Under the pieces are notes generated by a model. That model worked only from the letters and a program-made list of their open reading frames with translations, searched no databases and was not told the origin of the DNA. The position numbers and the translations under genes were made by a program. Shown here one piece after another: positions 1-8,864 of a stretch of 64,000 nucleotides of DNA. This DNA is from an uncultured beta proteobacterium (lineage in GTDB: Bacteria > Pseudomonadota > Gammaproteobacteria > Burkholderiales > Rhodocyclaceae), in NCBI GenBank assembly GCA_903886975.1, contig CAISOB010000015.1, forward strand, positions 27,870 through 91,869, written 5' to 3'. Position 1 is the first letter of the stretch, and each line of letters starts with the position of its first letter.

Positions 1-397
1 CGCCGCGGCTGGCCTGGAGCAGAGGCCACGCGGCACGCGAGCAGCGCACGGTGCTGAAGAACTTGAGCGCGAAGCCGTCCTGCCAGTCGTCCTCCGAGAG
101 TTGCAGGAAGTCGCCGCGCTTGGTCGCGCCGGCGTTGTTAACCAGGATATCGACGCCGCCGAATTTTTCCACGGCAATGCCAATCACGCGTTGCGCGGCG
201 TCCACATCGCGCAGGTCGATGGCCACCGTCGCGACTTCGGTCGGGCACGATTTCCTGACCTCCTCGAGTCCCTCTGCGGAGCGCGCGGCGATGACCAGGC
301 GCGCGCCTTCGCCGGACAAAACCTGCGCGATCGCGCGTCCGATGCCGCGGCTCGCGCCGGTGATGATTGCCACCTTGTTGTTCAACTTCAGATCCAT
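1..397 (-). CDS. SDR-family NAD(P)-dependent oxidoreductase, 3' end cut by window edge
   Basis: The protein reads leftwards from an ATG at 395-397 and runs off the left edge, so only about 132 N-terminal residues are present. The start is MDLKLNNKVAIITGASRGIG, which gives the classical short-chain dehydrogenase cofactor motif TGASRGIG (TGxxxGxG), followed by a VNNAGA motif near residue 90 (the NNAG structural motif). The catalytic Ser-Tyr-Lys part lies outside the window, so cofactor and substrate cannot be judged. FabG-like and other SDRs share these features. It sits upstream of nothing obviously related; the next gene on the same strand is the SUMT. Confidence 0.85.
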   Translation of the reverse strand, partial: MDLKLNNKVAIITGASRGIGRAIAQVLSGEGARLVIAARSAEGLEEVRKSCPTEVATVAIDLRDVDAAQRVIGIAVEKFGGVDILVNNAGATKRGDFLQLSEDDWQDGFALKFFSTVRCSRAAWPLLQASRG

Positions 398-475
398 GCT
401 ATTACCCCGTGCTAAGGATGATCGGGGGACCAATCGTGCCTCAAGACATGCGTCGAGGCAAGCGTGCAGCTGCCT

Positions 476-1264
476 TCAGCGCGCCTTGCGCCGGCCCTTG
501 GATGGGTCCGGCGCGTACCAGGCGAGCTTGTCGCGCAGGCGGACGACGGTACCGACGATGATGAGCGCCGGTGAGGTAATACCGGCTTCATTGATCTTGG
601 CAGGCAGTGTCGCGAGGTCGCCGGTCAGCACCCGCTGCCGCTCGGTGCTGCCGCTTTGCACCACGGCGGCCGGATGCGTCGCCGGCAGACCGTGCGCGAT
701 CAACTGCCGGCAGATTTCGGCGATGCCGCCGACGCCCATGTAGAAAACCACCGTTTGCCGCGGCCGCGCCAGCGCTTGCCAATCGAGGTTGACGCTTCCA
801 TCCTTGAGATGGCCGGTGGCGAAGCTCACCGTTTGCGCGTGGTCGCGGTGCGTCAGCGGAATGCCGGCATAAGCCGCGCAGCCTGCAGCAGCAGTGACGC
901 CGGGAACAACCTCGAAGGGGATGCCGAATTCGCACAGCGTCTCGATTTCTTCGCCGCCGCGGCCGAAGATGAACGGATCGCCGCCCTTCAGGCGAACGAC
1001 GCTCTTGCCCTCGCGCGCCAGGCGCACCAGCAGCAGATTGAGCTCGTCCTGGGGTACCGTGTGCTTCGATGCCTTCTTGCCGACGCTGATGATCTGCGCA
1101 TCGCTGCGCGCCAGGCCGAGAACGCCTTCGGCGACCAGATGGTCATGCACGATGGCGTCGGCTTCCCCGACCAGGCGCGTCGCGCGCACGGTCATGAGGT
1201 CGAGCGCCCCAGGGCCGCTGCCGACGAGGTAAACCATTCCTGGTGCCGGTGGAATCTGTTTCAT
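476..1264 (-). CDS. cobA: Uroporphyrinogen-III C-methyltransferase (SUMT), stand-alone
   Basis: The enzyme transfers two methyl groups from S-adenosylmethionine to uroporphyrinogen III, giving precorrin-2, the branch point to sirohaem and cobalamin. Over its 262 residues the tetrapyrrole methylase signatures are clear: [16 protein letters not shown] near residues 11-26, [16 protein letters not shown] near 94-109, and [22 protein letters not shown] near 119-140. Length matches single-domain SUMTs; there is no CysG-type oxidase/chelatase half, so that activity must be encoded elsewhere. The ATG at 1264 is preceded by a GGAAAG ribosome-binding site. Sirohaem for sulfite/nitrite reductase is the likely use, but no such reductase is visible nearby. 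Confidence 0.93.
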   Translation of the reverse strand: MKQIPPAPGMVYLVGSGPGALDLMTVRATRLVGEADAIVHDHLVAEGVLGLARSDAQIISVGKKASKHTVPQDELNLLLVRLAREGKSVVRLKGGDPFIFGRGGEEIETLCEFGIPFEVVPGVTAAAGCAAYAGIPLTHRDHAQTVSFATGHLKDGSVNLDWQALARPRQTVVFYMGVGGIAEICRQLIAHGLPATHPAAVVQSGSTERQRVLTGDLATLPAKINEAGITSPALIIVGTVVRLRDKLAWYAPDPSKGRRKAR

Positions 1265-1468
1265 TACTTTCCATTATTCGACGCGTAGCCTAAGCATAAA
1301 GGTCATGCCGTGCGAGTTCAACCGATCTCTCGCTTTCAGGCGGCGCCCGGCACGCTGCGCCGCGGCTTCGCCTGCCGTCGCGGGGGTACTGCTTGCACGC
1401 GCCGGTTCAGATAGAATTCGCAACTATGATGCTTTGTTCAATGAGATCGACTTCAGGGACATAAAGAA

Positions 1469-1903
1469 ATGGACATCATGACCAACATTATCGCTGCCGA
1501 AGAAGATGAATTCACCGCCATCGGCGAATCGACCTGTCCGCTCGACGAATGGAGCGGCATCGAGGCGCTCGGCCTGGATACGCTCAAGGTGGCGACGCTG
1601 CATTGTCTGCTGACCGGCGACTCGATGCAGAGGGCGCTTGATCTGTACGAACCGGTATACGTCTCCGAAAATGAAACCATCGTTCTGCGCATCGCCGGCG
1701 AATTGATGGAGAAGCTTGCGGCCCTCGACGAAGAGACGCTGGAAGATCTTGCCGGCGAATTGGCCGCAAGCGAAGAGTTCGAAGCCGATGAATGGGATCC
1801 TGAAGATGTCCTGGCGCAACTGACCGAACTCGCCGAACTCGCGCAGCTTGCCGAGTCGCAGGGGCAGAATCTGTTCGTCTGGATAACTCTCGTACGCGAA
1901 TGA
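1469..1903 (+). CDS. Hypothetical strongly acidic protein
   Basis: I do not recognise this 144-residue protein. It is rich in Glu, Asp, Leu and Ala; the C-terminal third is a Leu/Ala/Glu-rich, probably helical segment (LTELAELAQLAESQGQ). No signal peptide, membrane segment or catalytic motif is visible. A second possible start, MTNIIAAEEDE, lies three codons downstream at 1478. An AAAGA stretch sits just before the first ATG. It is monocistronic: the neighbours on both sides are on the minus strand. The codon use and length support a real gene, but the function is unknown. Confidence 0.6.
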   Translation: MDIMTNIIAAEEDEFTAIGESTCPLDEWSGIEALGLDTLKVATLHCLLTGDSMQRALDLYEPVYVSENETIVLRIAGELMEKLAALDEETLEDLAGELAASEEFEADEWDPEDVLAQLTELAELAQLAESQGQNLFVWITLVRE

Positions 1904-1965
1904 GCAAGCCCCGTTCGCCTGCGCGGGTCGACGCGGCAGGACACTCGCGCAAGTCGCACGTCTGG

Positions 1966-2000
1966 CCCGTTCATTCTTCGACAAGGTCAGGACGAACGGG
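1966..2000. repeat. Palindromic intergenic repeat (CCCGTTC...GAACGGG)
   Basis: CCCGTTC at 1966-1972 is matched by GAACGGG at 1994-2000, around a core reading TTCGACAAGGTCAGGACGAA. This word resembles a dispersed intergenic palindrome found in many proteobacterial genomes (TTCGACAAGCTCAGGACGAA type). It lies between the 3' end of the acidic protein gene and the 3' end of the permease gene. It could act as a bidirectional terminator, but has no T-tract. Confidence 0.55.
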
Positions 2001-2090
2001 TAAGCGCTCAAGCCATTCGCCATCGCAGGGTACAGCAAACTCAGTTGAGCTTGTAGCGCGCCAGGAAGTTGACGCGCGGCATGTCGCCCT

Positions 2091-3629
2091 TCACACCGTC
2101 GAGAGTTTCACGCTGGCCGCGGATGTCTCAAGGTCCGGCTTACTTGATTCATACTCTTGCAAGCTTGGGAAACGCATTTCCGAGTAAGGCACGAAGCGCG
2201 TCTTGCGCCGGATACGATAGCCCCACCAGAGCAGCAGGAAAAGCGGAATGCCGATATACGTTGCGATCATGCCGATCCAGTCGATTTGCCCTCCCATGAC
2301 AGCGTCGTAGCTTTGCCCGAGAATGACCAGCAGACACATGCCAAAAGCAAACAGCGGCCCCCACGGGAAGAATGGCGATTGATACGGCAGGATGTCCAGC
2401 GAAATGCCTTGGGCAATCAATCCTTTGCGAAAGCGGTAGTGGCTCACCGCAATGCCGAGCCAGGCCACGAAGCCGGCCATTCCGGACAGGTTGAGCAGCC
2501 ACAAATAAACGGTCTGCCCTTCAAAAAGCGAGGAGGCAAAACACAGCGCGCCGATTACCGCGGTCGCCAGCAGCGCATTGAGCGGCACGCCGTTGCGGGT
2601 AAGCCGGGCGAACAGCTTAGGCGCGCGGCCTTCGGTGGCCAGGTTGTAGAGCATCCGGGCGGAAGCGTACATGCCCGAATTGCCAGCCGAAAGGACTGCC
2701 GTCAGAATCACGGCATTCATGACGCTGGCGGCGATGGCAAGCCCGGCGCGCCTGAAAACCAAAGTGAAGGGGCTGACGCCGATTTCGTTGAGATCGGATT
2801 TGAGCAGGTTGGGGTCCGTATAGGGCAGGAGGATGCCGATAACCGCGATGGCCAGCACGTAGAACAATAGAATCCGCCAAAATACCTGACGTACCGCGAG
2901 GGGAATGTTCTTGCCGGGATCTGCCGATTCACCGGCAGCGACGCCAACCAGTTCGGTACCCTGGAACGAAAAACCGGCGACCATGGCCACGCCGATCATC
3001 GCTGGAAGCCCCCCGACGAACGGGGCGTCGCCGAGCGACAGATTGGCAAATCGCGGGCTCGCTGGCGCATCGCCCATGATGCCGAATATCATCAGCGTTC
3101 CCGTGACAATGAAAGCGATGACGGTAACGACCTTGATCAGGGCAAACCAGAATTCGGCTTCGCCAAAGCCGCGCACGGAAATGGCATTGAGCAGGAACAT
3201 CAGTGTCAGGAAAAAAGCGCTCCAGACTATCCCCGGTATGTCCGGAAACCAGTATTGCATCACCATTTGCGCGGCAACGAGTTCGACTGCGATCGTCACC
3301 GCCCAGTTGTACCAATAGTTCCAACCGAGCGCAAAACCGAAGCCCTCGTCGACATAAAGGGCGCCGTAGGTGGAGAACGAGCCGGCGACCGGCATATAGG
3401 CCGCCAGTTCGCCGAGGCTGGTCATCAGGAAATAGACCATGGCGCCAATCAGCAAATAGGCCAGGAGTGCGCCACCTGGTCCGGCGCGCGAAATGGTGGC
3501 GCCGGAGGCAACAAACAGACCTGTGCCAATCGAACCGCCGATAGCGATCATCGCCAGGTGTCGCGCCTTTAATGAACGGCGCAGTTTCGGGCTGGAGGGT
3601 CGGATTGGGGCGGGAGAGAGAAGGGGCAT
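2091..3629 (-). CDS. Amino acid permease, AAT/APC family (LysP/GabP-like)
   Basis: This 512-residue protein is an inner-membrane proton-coupled amino acid importer. The N-terminus has the APC signature around residues 27-50 (MIAIGGSIGTGLFVASG), followed by about 12 hydrophobic segments spread over the length and a short charged C-terminal tail, typical of the AAT branch (LysP, GabP, AnsP, AroP). The FGEAEFW stretch near residue 155 and the WGYRIRRKT tail also fit the family. Substrate cannot be set from sequence alone; the N-terminus is closest in feel to lysine and general AAT permeases. No ribosome-binding site is clear before the chosen ATG. It stands alone on the minus strand. Confidence 0.88.
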   Translation of the reverse strand: MPLLSPAPIRPSSPKLRRSLKARHLAMIAIGGSIGTGLFVASGATISRAGPGGALLAYLLIGAMVYFLMTSLGELAAYMPVAGSFSTYGALYVDEGFGFALGWNYWYNWAVTIAVELVAAQMVMQYWFPDIPGIVWSAFFLTLMFLLNAISVRGFGEAEFWFALIKVVTVIAFIVTGTLMIFGIMGDAPASPRFANLSLGDAPFVGGLPAMIGVAMVAGFSFQGTELVGVAAGESADPGKNIPLAVRQVFWRILLFYVLAIAVIGILLPYTDPNLLKSDLNEIGVSPFTLVFRRAGLAIAASVMNAVILTAVLSAGNSGMYASARMLYNLATEGRAPKLFARLTRNGVPLNALLATAVIGALCFASSLFEGQTVYLWLLNLSGMAGFVAWLGIAVSHYRFRKGLIAQGISLDILPYQSPFFPWGPLFAFGMCLLVILGQSYDAVMGGQIDWIGMIATYIGIPLFLLLWWGYRIRRKTRFVPYSEMRFPSLQEYESSKPDLETSAASVKLSTV

Positions 3630-4265
3630 GAGCGGGTCGACTCGGGCAACGGATTTCGATTGATTCGGGAAGGTGCGCTCTCTCGTGCTCAGATCCTAGC
3701 CCGGCGGCACAGACGCAATTGAATCCAACAGCCTCCAAGGACAAGCAAGGCCGGAGCCCCATAAACCTCGGCAAGGCGAAAGCGACTGTCGGGGACAAGG
3801 CATTTTATTCTGACTATGGCTGAGTATCCGAGACCGCGATTCTAGACTGTTACCCGATGCCTGTCTCGACAATCGGGAAGACGATCATGCGCTCACGGCG
3901 ATTTTCGTTTCGACCAAAGCGGTCGCGGAGCCCCGACACTTTGCCCACCAACGCTCGGCGGAAGTGCAGGCATGTTGGGCCTTACCGCTTGCGTCATCGT
4001 CAAACACAACAAACGGCGCAAAAGGCATCCGGTGAGGCATATTATCCCTTGATATAAGCCCACCTTCGGCGTAATTTCCCGACTTCGGTGTGTCCTTATC
4101 TTTTTGCGCTTCCCTGTACTGTAGAAGAGGCGGGGGTAAGCACATCGATATCCGGTCGGCCAAATGAAAGCAATCGCCTTCCGAGATGCGCCCATCAAGT
4201 CGATAGGCAAGTTCACCAAAATTGCACGAATAACTAAAGAACCATAGTTGATAGGGAGAACCTTT
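3630..4265. other. Intergenic region without a supported gene
   Basis: About 630 bases separate the divergent permease and amidohydrolase genes. Open frames exist on both strands but lack convincing starts, ribosome-binding sites or recognisable protein character. One plus-strand frame around 3860-4035 reads somewhat like protein (LDNREDDHALTAIFVS) but has no start codon after the preceding stop, so it could be a gene remnant. Promoters for both flanking genes must lie here; I see no consensus match worth marking. Confidence 0.5.
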
Positions 4266-5960
4266 GTGATCTCAGCGAAAAGAATCGGAACGGTGTTGGC
4301 TGGTATTTGCCTCATCGGTCCAGGCACGTCGGGCGCCGCCCTCGCAGTTAAGGCGGCAGATGCGGTCTATTTGAACGGCAATGTTTACACGGTGGAAGCC
4401 AAACAGCCGAAGGCGCAGGCCTTGGCGATCATCGGACAAGAACTGGTCTACGTCGGAAGCGACAAGGGCGCAAAGAAATATGTCGGCGCGACGACCAAGG
4501 TTTTTGATCTGCGAGGCAAGACCGTGCTGCCCGGCCTGATCGAAGGCCATATGCACTACACGCGTGAAGGCATGATGCTGCTTCAGGTCAATGCCTTCTG
4601 GCTGCCCAAGGATGTGATTATTGCCAAGATCAAGGCCGAAGCCGACAGGCTGCCGGCCGGAACCTGGATCGTCGGCACCGGCTGGAACCAGGAAGTCTGG
4701 CCCGACAAGAAGTTCCCCAACAAGGCCGATCTTGACGCGGTGGCGCCAAACCATCCGGTTTCGCTGACCCGTACCGACGGTCACGCCTTGTGGGTCAATT
4801 CCAAGGCGCTCGAAATGGCCGGAATCGACAAAACGACGGCGACGCCGGAAGGCGGCGTGATCGAGAAGGATGCCAGCGGCGAACTGACGGGCATCTTCTA
4901 TGAAAACGCCATGGCCAATATTCGCAGCAAGATTACCCCGCTGAGCACGGAGCGACTGAAAGAGGGCATGCTCCTGGCGCAGGCCGAAATGTTCTCGTAC
5001 GGGCTAACCACCTCGATGAGCGCCGGCAACACGACGATGAACTCCGTCGAGGATGTTCAGAACATGAAGAGCCTCTACGCATCCGGCGAGTTGAAGGTCC
5101 GCATCTACGCCATGGTCAACGGCGAACATGCGGCGCCCTATTACAAGTCCGGTCCGGAAATCGGCTTGTTCAACGATCGGCTGACGGTGCGGGCGATCAA
5201 GTTCTACGCGGACGGCTCGCTCGGTTCCCGGACCGCGCTCATGCTCGAAGATTACAGCGACAAGCATGACTGGAAAGGCGTCGCCAGAACCTCGAATGAA
5301 AAGCTGCTCGAATACATCCGCACAGCCAGCAGAGCCGGCTTCCAGGTGGCAGTCCACGCCATCGGCGACGGAGGGGTGCACAACGTCATCGACCAGTATG
5401 AAAAAGTCCTGACGGAAGACAAGGTCACGCCCAATCACCGGTGGCGCATCGAGCATTACCAGGTGACGACGGCAGCCGATCTGGAGCGGACCGCGAAGCT
5501 GAGAATCATACCGTCAATGCAGGCCGTGCACGCCACGTCGGACAAGAACATGGCGGAAACCCGCATCGGACCCGAACGCATCAAATACGCTTACGCCTGG
5601 CGCAAGGTGCTCAAGGCCGGCATGGTCATTCCTGGTGGCTCGGATGCTCCGATCGAATTGATCAATCCCTACCATGGACTATATGCCTCGGTGACGCGGA
5701 TGGACCGCGACGCGCAGCCGCCCGGCGGTTGGTATCCGGAAGAAAAGCTGACGCGCGAAGAAGCGCTGAAAACCTTCACCATCTGGCCCGCCTACGGCCA
5801 GTTCGAGGAAAAAATCAAGGGCTCGCTGAAGACCGGCAAACTCGCTGACTTCGTCGTCATTGACCGCGATTATATGAAGTGTCCCGAGAGCGAGATCAAG
5901 GACATCAACGCCTTGATGACCGTGGTCGGCGGTGAAGTCGTCTACAAGAAGGCAATGTAA
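4266..5960 (+). CDS. Exported amidohydrolase, YtcJ-like (amidohydrolase family 3)
   Basis: This is a metal-dependent hydrolase of the amidohydrolase superfamily, about 564 residues from a GTG at 4266. That start is preferred over an in-frame TTG at 4248 because a GGGAGA ribosome-binding site lies at 4254-4259, correctly spaced before the GTG. The first ~30 residues form a signal peptide-like segment, so the enzyme is probably periplasmic. Metal-binding HxH is seen in LIEGHMHYTREG; further motifs are AVHAIGDGGVHN, RIEHYQV and GGSDAPIEL, in family order. YtcJ-type enzymes act on amides or N-acyl compounds, but the substrate is unknown. A perfect hairpin terminator follows. Confidence 0.9.
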   Translation: MISAKRIGTVLAGICLIGPGTSGAALAVKAADAVYLNGNVYTVEAKQPKAQALAIIGQELVYVGSDKGAKKYVGATTKVFDLRGKTVLPGLIEGHMHYTREGMMLLQVNAFWLPKDVIIAKIKAEADRLPAGTWIVGTGWNQEVWPDKKFPNKADLDAVAPNHPVSLTRTDGHALWVNSKALEMAGIDKTTATPEGGVIEKDASGELTGIFYENAMANIRSKITPLSTERLKEGMLLAQAEMFSYGLTTSMSAGNTTMNSVEDVQNMKSLYASGELKVRIYAMVNGEHAAPYYKSGPEIGLFNDRLTVRAIKFYADGSLGSRTALMLEDYSDKHDWKGVARTSNEKLLEYIRTASRAGFQVAVHAIGDGGVHNVIDQYEKVLTEDKVTPNHRWRIEHYQVTTAADLERTAKLRIIPSMQAVHATSDKNMAETRIGPERIKYAYAWRKVLKAGMVIPGGSDAPIELINPYHGLYASVTRMDRDAQPPGGWYPEEKLTREEALKTFTIWPAYGQFEEKIKGSLKTGKLADFVVIDRDYMKCPESEIKDINALMTVVGGEVVYKKAM

Positions 5961-5993
5961 TAGCGGATAAGACTTCAGCGATTCTGATGGTCA

Positions 5994-6024
5994 AAGGGCA
6001 CTTCCTTGGAAGTGCCCTTCTATT
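5994..6024 (+). terminator. Rho-independent terminator after the amidohydrolase gene
   Basis: A perfect palindrome AAGGGCACTTCC / GGAAGTGCCCTT (5994-6005 and 6008-6019) is followed by CTATTTT. It lies 33 bases after the amidohydrolase stop codon and ahead of the convergent kup gene, so it may serve both. Confidence 0.8.
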
Positions 6025-6065
6025 TTGCAATAGCGGATGCAAGCCAAACGGCAGCCCGGCCAAGA

Positions 6066-7952
6066 TTAAATGACGATTTGAGAGCCGAGCTCGACGACGC
6101 GATTCGAAGGGATCTTGAAGAAAGCGGTGAGGCTGCTCGCATTGCGGAACATCAGTGCGAAGAGCAGCACGCGCCAGCTCGCCATCTCGCCGCCGAAGCG
6201 CGGGATCAGCGTTTCGCGGCCGAGGAAGAACGAGGTGTCCATCATGTCGAACGCAAGGCCGAAATGCGCACACTCGCCAAGCGCGGCCGGCAGGTCCGGT
6301 TCTTCCTTGAATCCGTAGTGCACTGTAACCCGCCAGAAACTCTCCCCAAGATTGGCGACCTCAACGCGGTCAATTTCTGGAACAAAGGGCACATCAAAGA
6401 TGCGGATAGTGACGATAACCATCCTCTCGTGCAGTACCTTGTAGTGTTTGAGACTATGCAGCATCGAGCGCGGCACGCCTTCGGGCCTGCCGGTCAGGAA
6501 AACGGCGGTTCCCGGCACGCGCGTGCAGCCGCCGAGCCCGAGGCTGGTGATGAAGGGAGCGAGTTCGATCGAGTCCTGGTCGAGCTTCATGTGCAAGACT
6601 TCGCGGCCGCGCTTCCAGGTCGTCAGCACGATGAAGACGGCGAGGCCGAAGACCAGCGGGAACCAGCCGCCGGCGACGATCTTGGTCGAGTTGGCCGTGA
6701 AGAAAGCGCCGTCGATGACCACGAAAGGCAAAACGCAAAGAACCGCCTGCCAGGTTTTCCAGCCCCACATGTCGCGGGTGACAACGAAAGCCAGCAGATT
6801 GGTGATCAGCATGGTGCCGGTGACGGCAATACCGTACGCGGCCGCGAGGTTGTCCGAGGAGCCGAAACCGAGCACCAGCGCGATGACGGCGACGAGCAGC
6901 ACCCAGTTGATCGCCGGCAGGAAGATCTGGCCCATCTCGCTTTCGGAAGTATGGCGCACCTGAAAGCGCGGCAGGTAGCCGAGCTGCATGGCCTGCAGGG
7001 TCATCGAGAAAGCGCCGGAAATGACGGCCTGCGAAGCGATGACGGTGGCTATGGTGGACAGGATCACCAGCGGCATCAGCGCCCAGTTCGGCGCCAGCAG
7101 ATAGAAGGGGTTTTCGATCGCCGCCGGATCGCGCAGCAGCAGTGCGCCCTGCCCGAAATAATTCAAGAGCAGGGCCGGTAGCACCATGCCGAACCAGGCC
7201 AGTTGAATCGGTCTGCGGCCGAAATGGCCCATGTCGGCGTAAAGCGCCTCGCCGCCGGTCAGCACCAGAACGACCGATGCGAGCGAAAAGAAGCCGAGGC
7301 TCGGATTGGCGAACAGGAAAGACACACCCCAGGCCGGATTGAGCGCGCGCAAGACGCTGGGTTCGGTGATGATATTGCTCACGCCGAACAGCGCCAAGAC
7401 GCCGAACCAGATCACCATGACTGGCCCGAACAGCTTGCCGACACTGGCCGTGCCGCGCCGCTGGATGATGAAAAGCCCGATCAGAACAATCAGCGAGAGC
7501 GGAATGACGAAAGGCTTGAAGGCCGGCGCGATGACCTCCAGGCCCTCGACCGCCGAAAGCACCGAGATGGCCGGCGTGATCACGCCATCGCCGTAGAACA
7601 GCGCGGCGCCGAAGAGACCGAGCGTGACGATGATCCAACGCTTGCGCGAACCGGCCGGACTGTTGCGCAAGGCCAGCGCCATCAAGGCCATGATGCCGCC
7701 TTCGCCACGGTTGTTGGCGCGCATGATGAAGGAAACATATTTCCCGCTGACCACCGCCATCAAGGCCCAGAAGACCAGCGACAGGATACCGAGCACATTG
7801 TCCGGCGTGATCGGCACGGGATGGTGCGCGCCGCCGAAAACTTCCTTGAGCGCGTAGAGCGGGCTGGTGCCGATGTCGCCATAGACGACGCCGAGTGCGG
7901 CGAGCGCCAAAGCCTGGAAGTGCGCTCGTGCTGAGGGGTCGGTTTGGGTCAT
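6066..7952 (-). CDS. kup: Low-affinity potassium uptake protein Kup
   Basis: This 628-residue inner-membrane K+/H+ symporter belongs to the KUP/HAK/KT family. The N-terminal signature GVVYGDIGTSPLYALKEVFG spans residues 21-40, followed by about 12 membrane segments and a hydrophilic C-terminal domain of roughly 170 residues, the usual architecture. An open frame extends upstream to 8081, but the ATG at 7952 (MTQTDPSARAHF) fits the family start and has an AGAGAA site before it. The gene lies just downstream of a KdpE/KdpD-like pair on the same strand, with about 220 bases between, suggesting shared potassium physiology. Confidence 0.95.
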   Translation of the reverse strand: MTQTDPSARAHFQALALAALGVVYGDIGTSPLYALKEVFGGAHHPVPITPDNVLGILSLVFWALMAVVSGKYVSFIMRANNRGEGGIMALMALALRNSPAGSRKRWIIVTLGLFGAALFYGDGVITPAISVLSAVEGLEVIAPAFKPFVIPLSLIVLIGLFIIQRRGTASVGKLFGPVMVIWFGVLALFGVSNIITEPSVLRALNPAWGVSFLFANPSLGFFSLASVVLVLTGGEALYADMGHFGRRPIQLAWFGMVLPALLLNYFGQGALLLRDPAAIENPFYLLAPNWALMPLVILSTIATVIASQAVISGAFSMTLQAMQLGYLPRFQVRHTSESEMGQIFLPAINWVLLVAVIALVLGFGSSDNLAAAYGIAVTGTMLITNLLAFVVTRDMWGWKTWQAVLCVLPFVVIDGAFFTANSTKIVAGGWFPLVFGLAVFIVLTTWKRGREVLHMKLDQDSIELAPFITSLGLGGCTRVPGTAVFLTGRPEGVPRSMLHSLKHYKVLHERMVIVTIRIFDVPFVPEIDRVEVANLGESFWRVTVHYGFKEEPDLPAALGECAHFGLAFDMMDTSFFLGRETLIPRFGGEMASWRVLLFALMFRNASSLTAFFKIPSNRVVELGSQIVI

Positions 7953-8171
7953 GAATTGTTCTCTGCAAACAAAAATACTTGAAAAAATAGCCAAGCACAG
8001 CGAACCATATGAAGCGCTGGTTTCCACGCAACCGCTGATTAAGCCCCTCGTCTCGTTCCGGCGCAAGCCGGATTCGATCATCGTCGGTCGGGTTGGACCG
8101 CAGGCCTTAACCCGACATGATCAGTGATAATCTCTAAAAGGTCTTCCTTGTCGCACGGCGGCATATTGCGC

Positions 8172-8864
8172 TTACGGCTGGAAGCGATAGCCTACGCCTG
8201 TTTCGGTCAGTAGATACTTCGGCTGCGTCGGGTCGTCTTCGAGTTTCTGCCGCAGATGGCCGACATAGACGCGCAGGTAGTGATTGCTCTCGACACTGGC
8301 CGCGCCCCACACCTCGCGCAGCAGATGCCGCTGGGTCATGACCTTGCCGGTGTTGGCGAGCAGCGCGCAGAGCAGGCGATACTCGATCGGCGTGAGGTGC
8401 ACCGGCTCGCTGCCGCGCGTGACGACGCGCCGCGCGAGATCGACCTGCACGTCGCCGAAGGCGATAAGCGGCGTCGCCGCTTCGCCGCCGCGGCTTTGCC
8501 GGCGCAAGAGGGCTCGCGTGCGGGCGATGAGTTCGCCGACGCCGAAGGGCTTGGTCAGATAATCGTCGGCACCGACATCGAGCGCCTGGATCTTGTCGCG
8601 CTCGTGCGAGCGCGCCGAAAGCACGAGGACCGGCGTATCCGACCAGGCGCGCAGCTGGTGGATGAAATCGATGCCATTGCCATCGGGCAGGCCGAGGTCG
8701 AGAACCACCAGGTCGGGTTTCTGCTTGCCTGATTCGAGCAGCCCGCCGGCCAGCGTATCCGCCTCGAAGACGCAGCAGCCTTCTTCTTCGAGTGCCGCGC
8801 GCACGAAGCGGCGGATCTGTTTTTCGTCCTCGATGATGAGGACTTTGGTTGCGGCCTCGCTCAC
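8172..8864 (-). CDS. kdpE: Response regulator KdpE (OmpR family)
   Basis: This 230-residue regulator has a receiver domain (residues ~7-118) with acidic pocket E12-D13, phospho-acceptor Asp56 in VVLDLGLPDGNG and Lys105 in YLTKPFG. An OmpR-type winged helix follows (residues ~135-228, with SNHYLRVYVGHLRQKLE). The ELIARTRALLRRQ linker and the C-terminal LTETGVGYRFQP are typical of KdpE. Its start codon overlaps the kinase stop by four bases (ATGA), so the pair is translationally coupled. The classical target kdpFABC is not in this window; kup is the nearest potassium gene. Confidence 0.92.
   Translation of the reverse strand: MSEAATKVLIIEDEKQIRRFVRAALEEEGCCVFEADTLAGGLLESGKQKPDLVVLDLGLPDGNGIDFIHQLRAWSDTPVLVLSARSHERDKIQALDVGADDYLTKPFGVGELIARTRALLRRQSRGGEAATPLIAFGDVQVDLARRVVTRGSEPVHLTPIEYRLLCALLANTGKVMTQRHLLREVWGAASVESNHYLRVYVGHLRQKLEDDPTQPKYLLTETGVGYRFQP

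Noticed and set aside
51..743. Plus-strand frame over the SDR and SUMT genes
   Set aside because: Both minus-strand proteins are recognisable with family motifs; the plus frame is Ser/Arg-rich without motif.
3893..4327. Minus-strand frame between permease and amidohydrolase
   Set aside because: No start signal, mixed composition, extends into the amidohydrolase signal-peptide coding region.
6006..7181. Plus-strand frame opposite kup (391 codons) and minus-strand second frame 6454-8031
   Set aside because: Arg/Gly/Asp-rich shadow frames of kup; no family resemblance.
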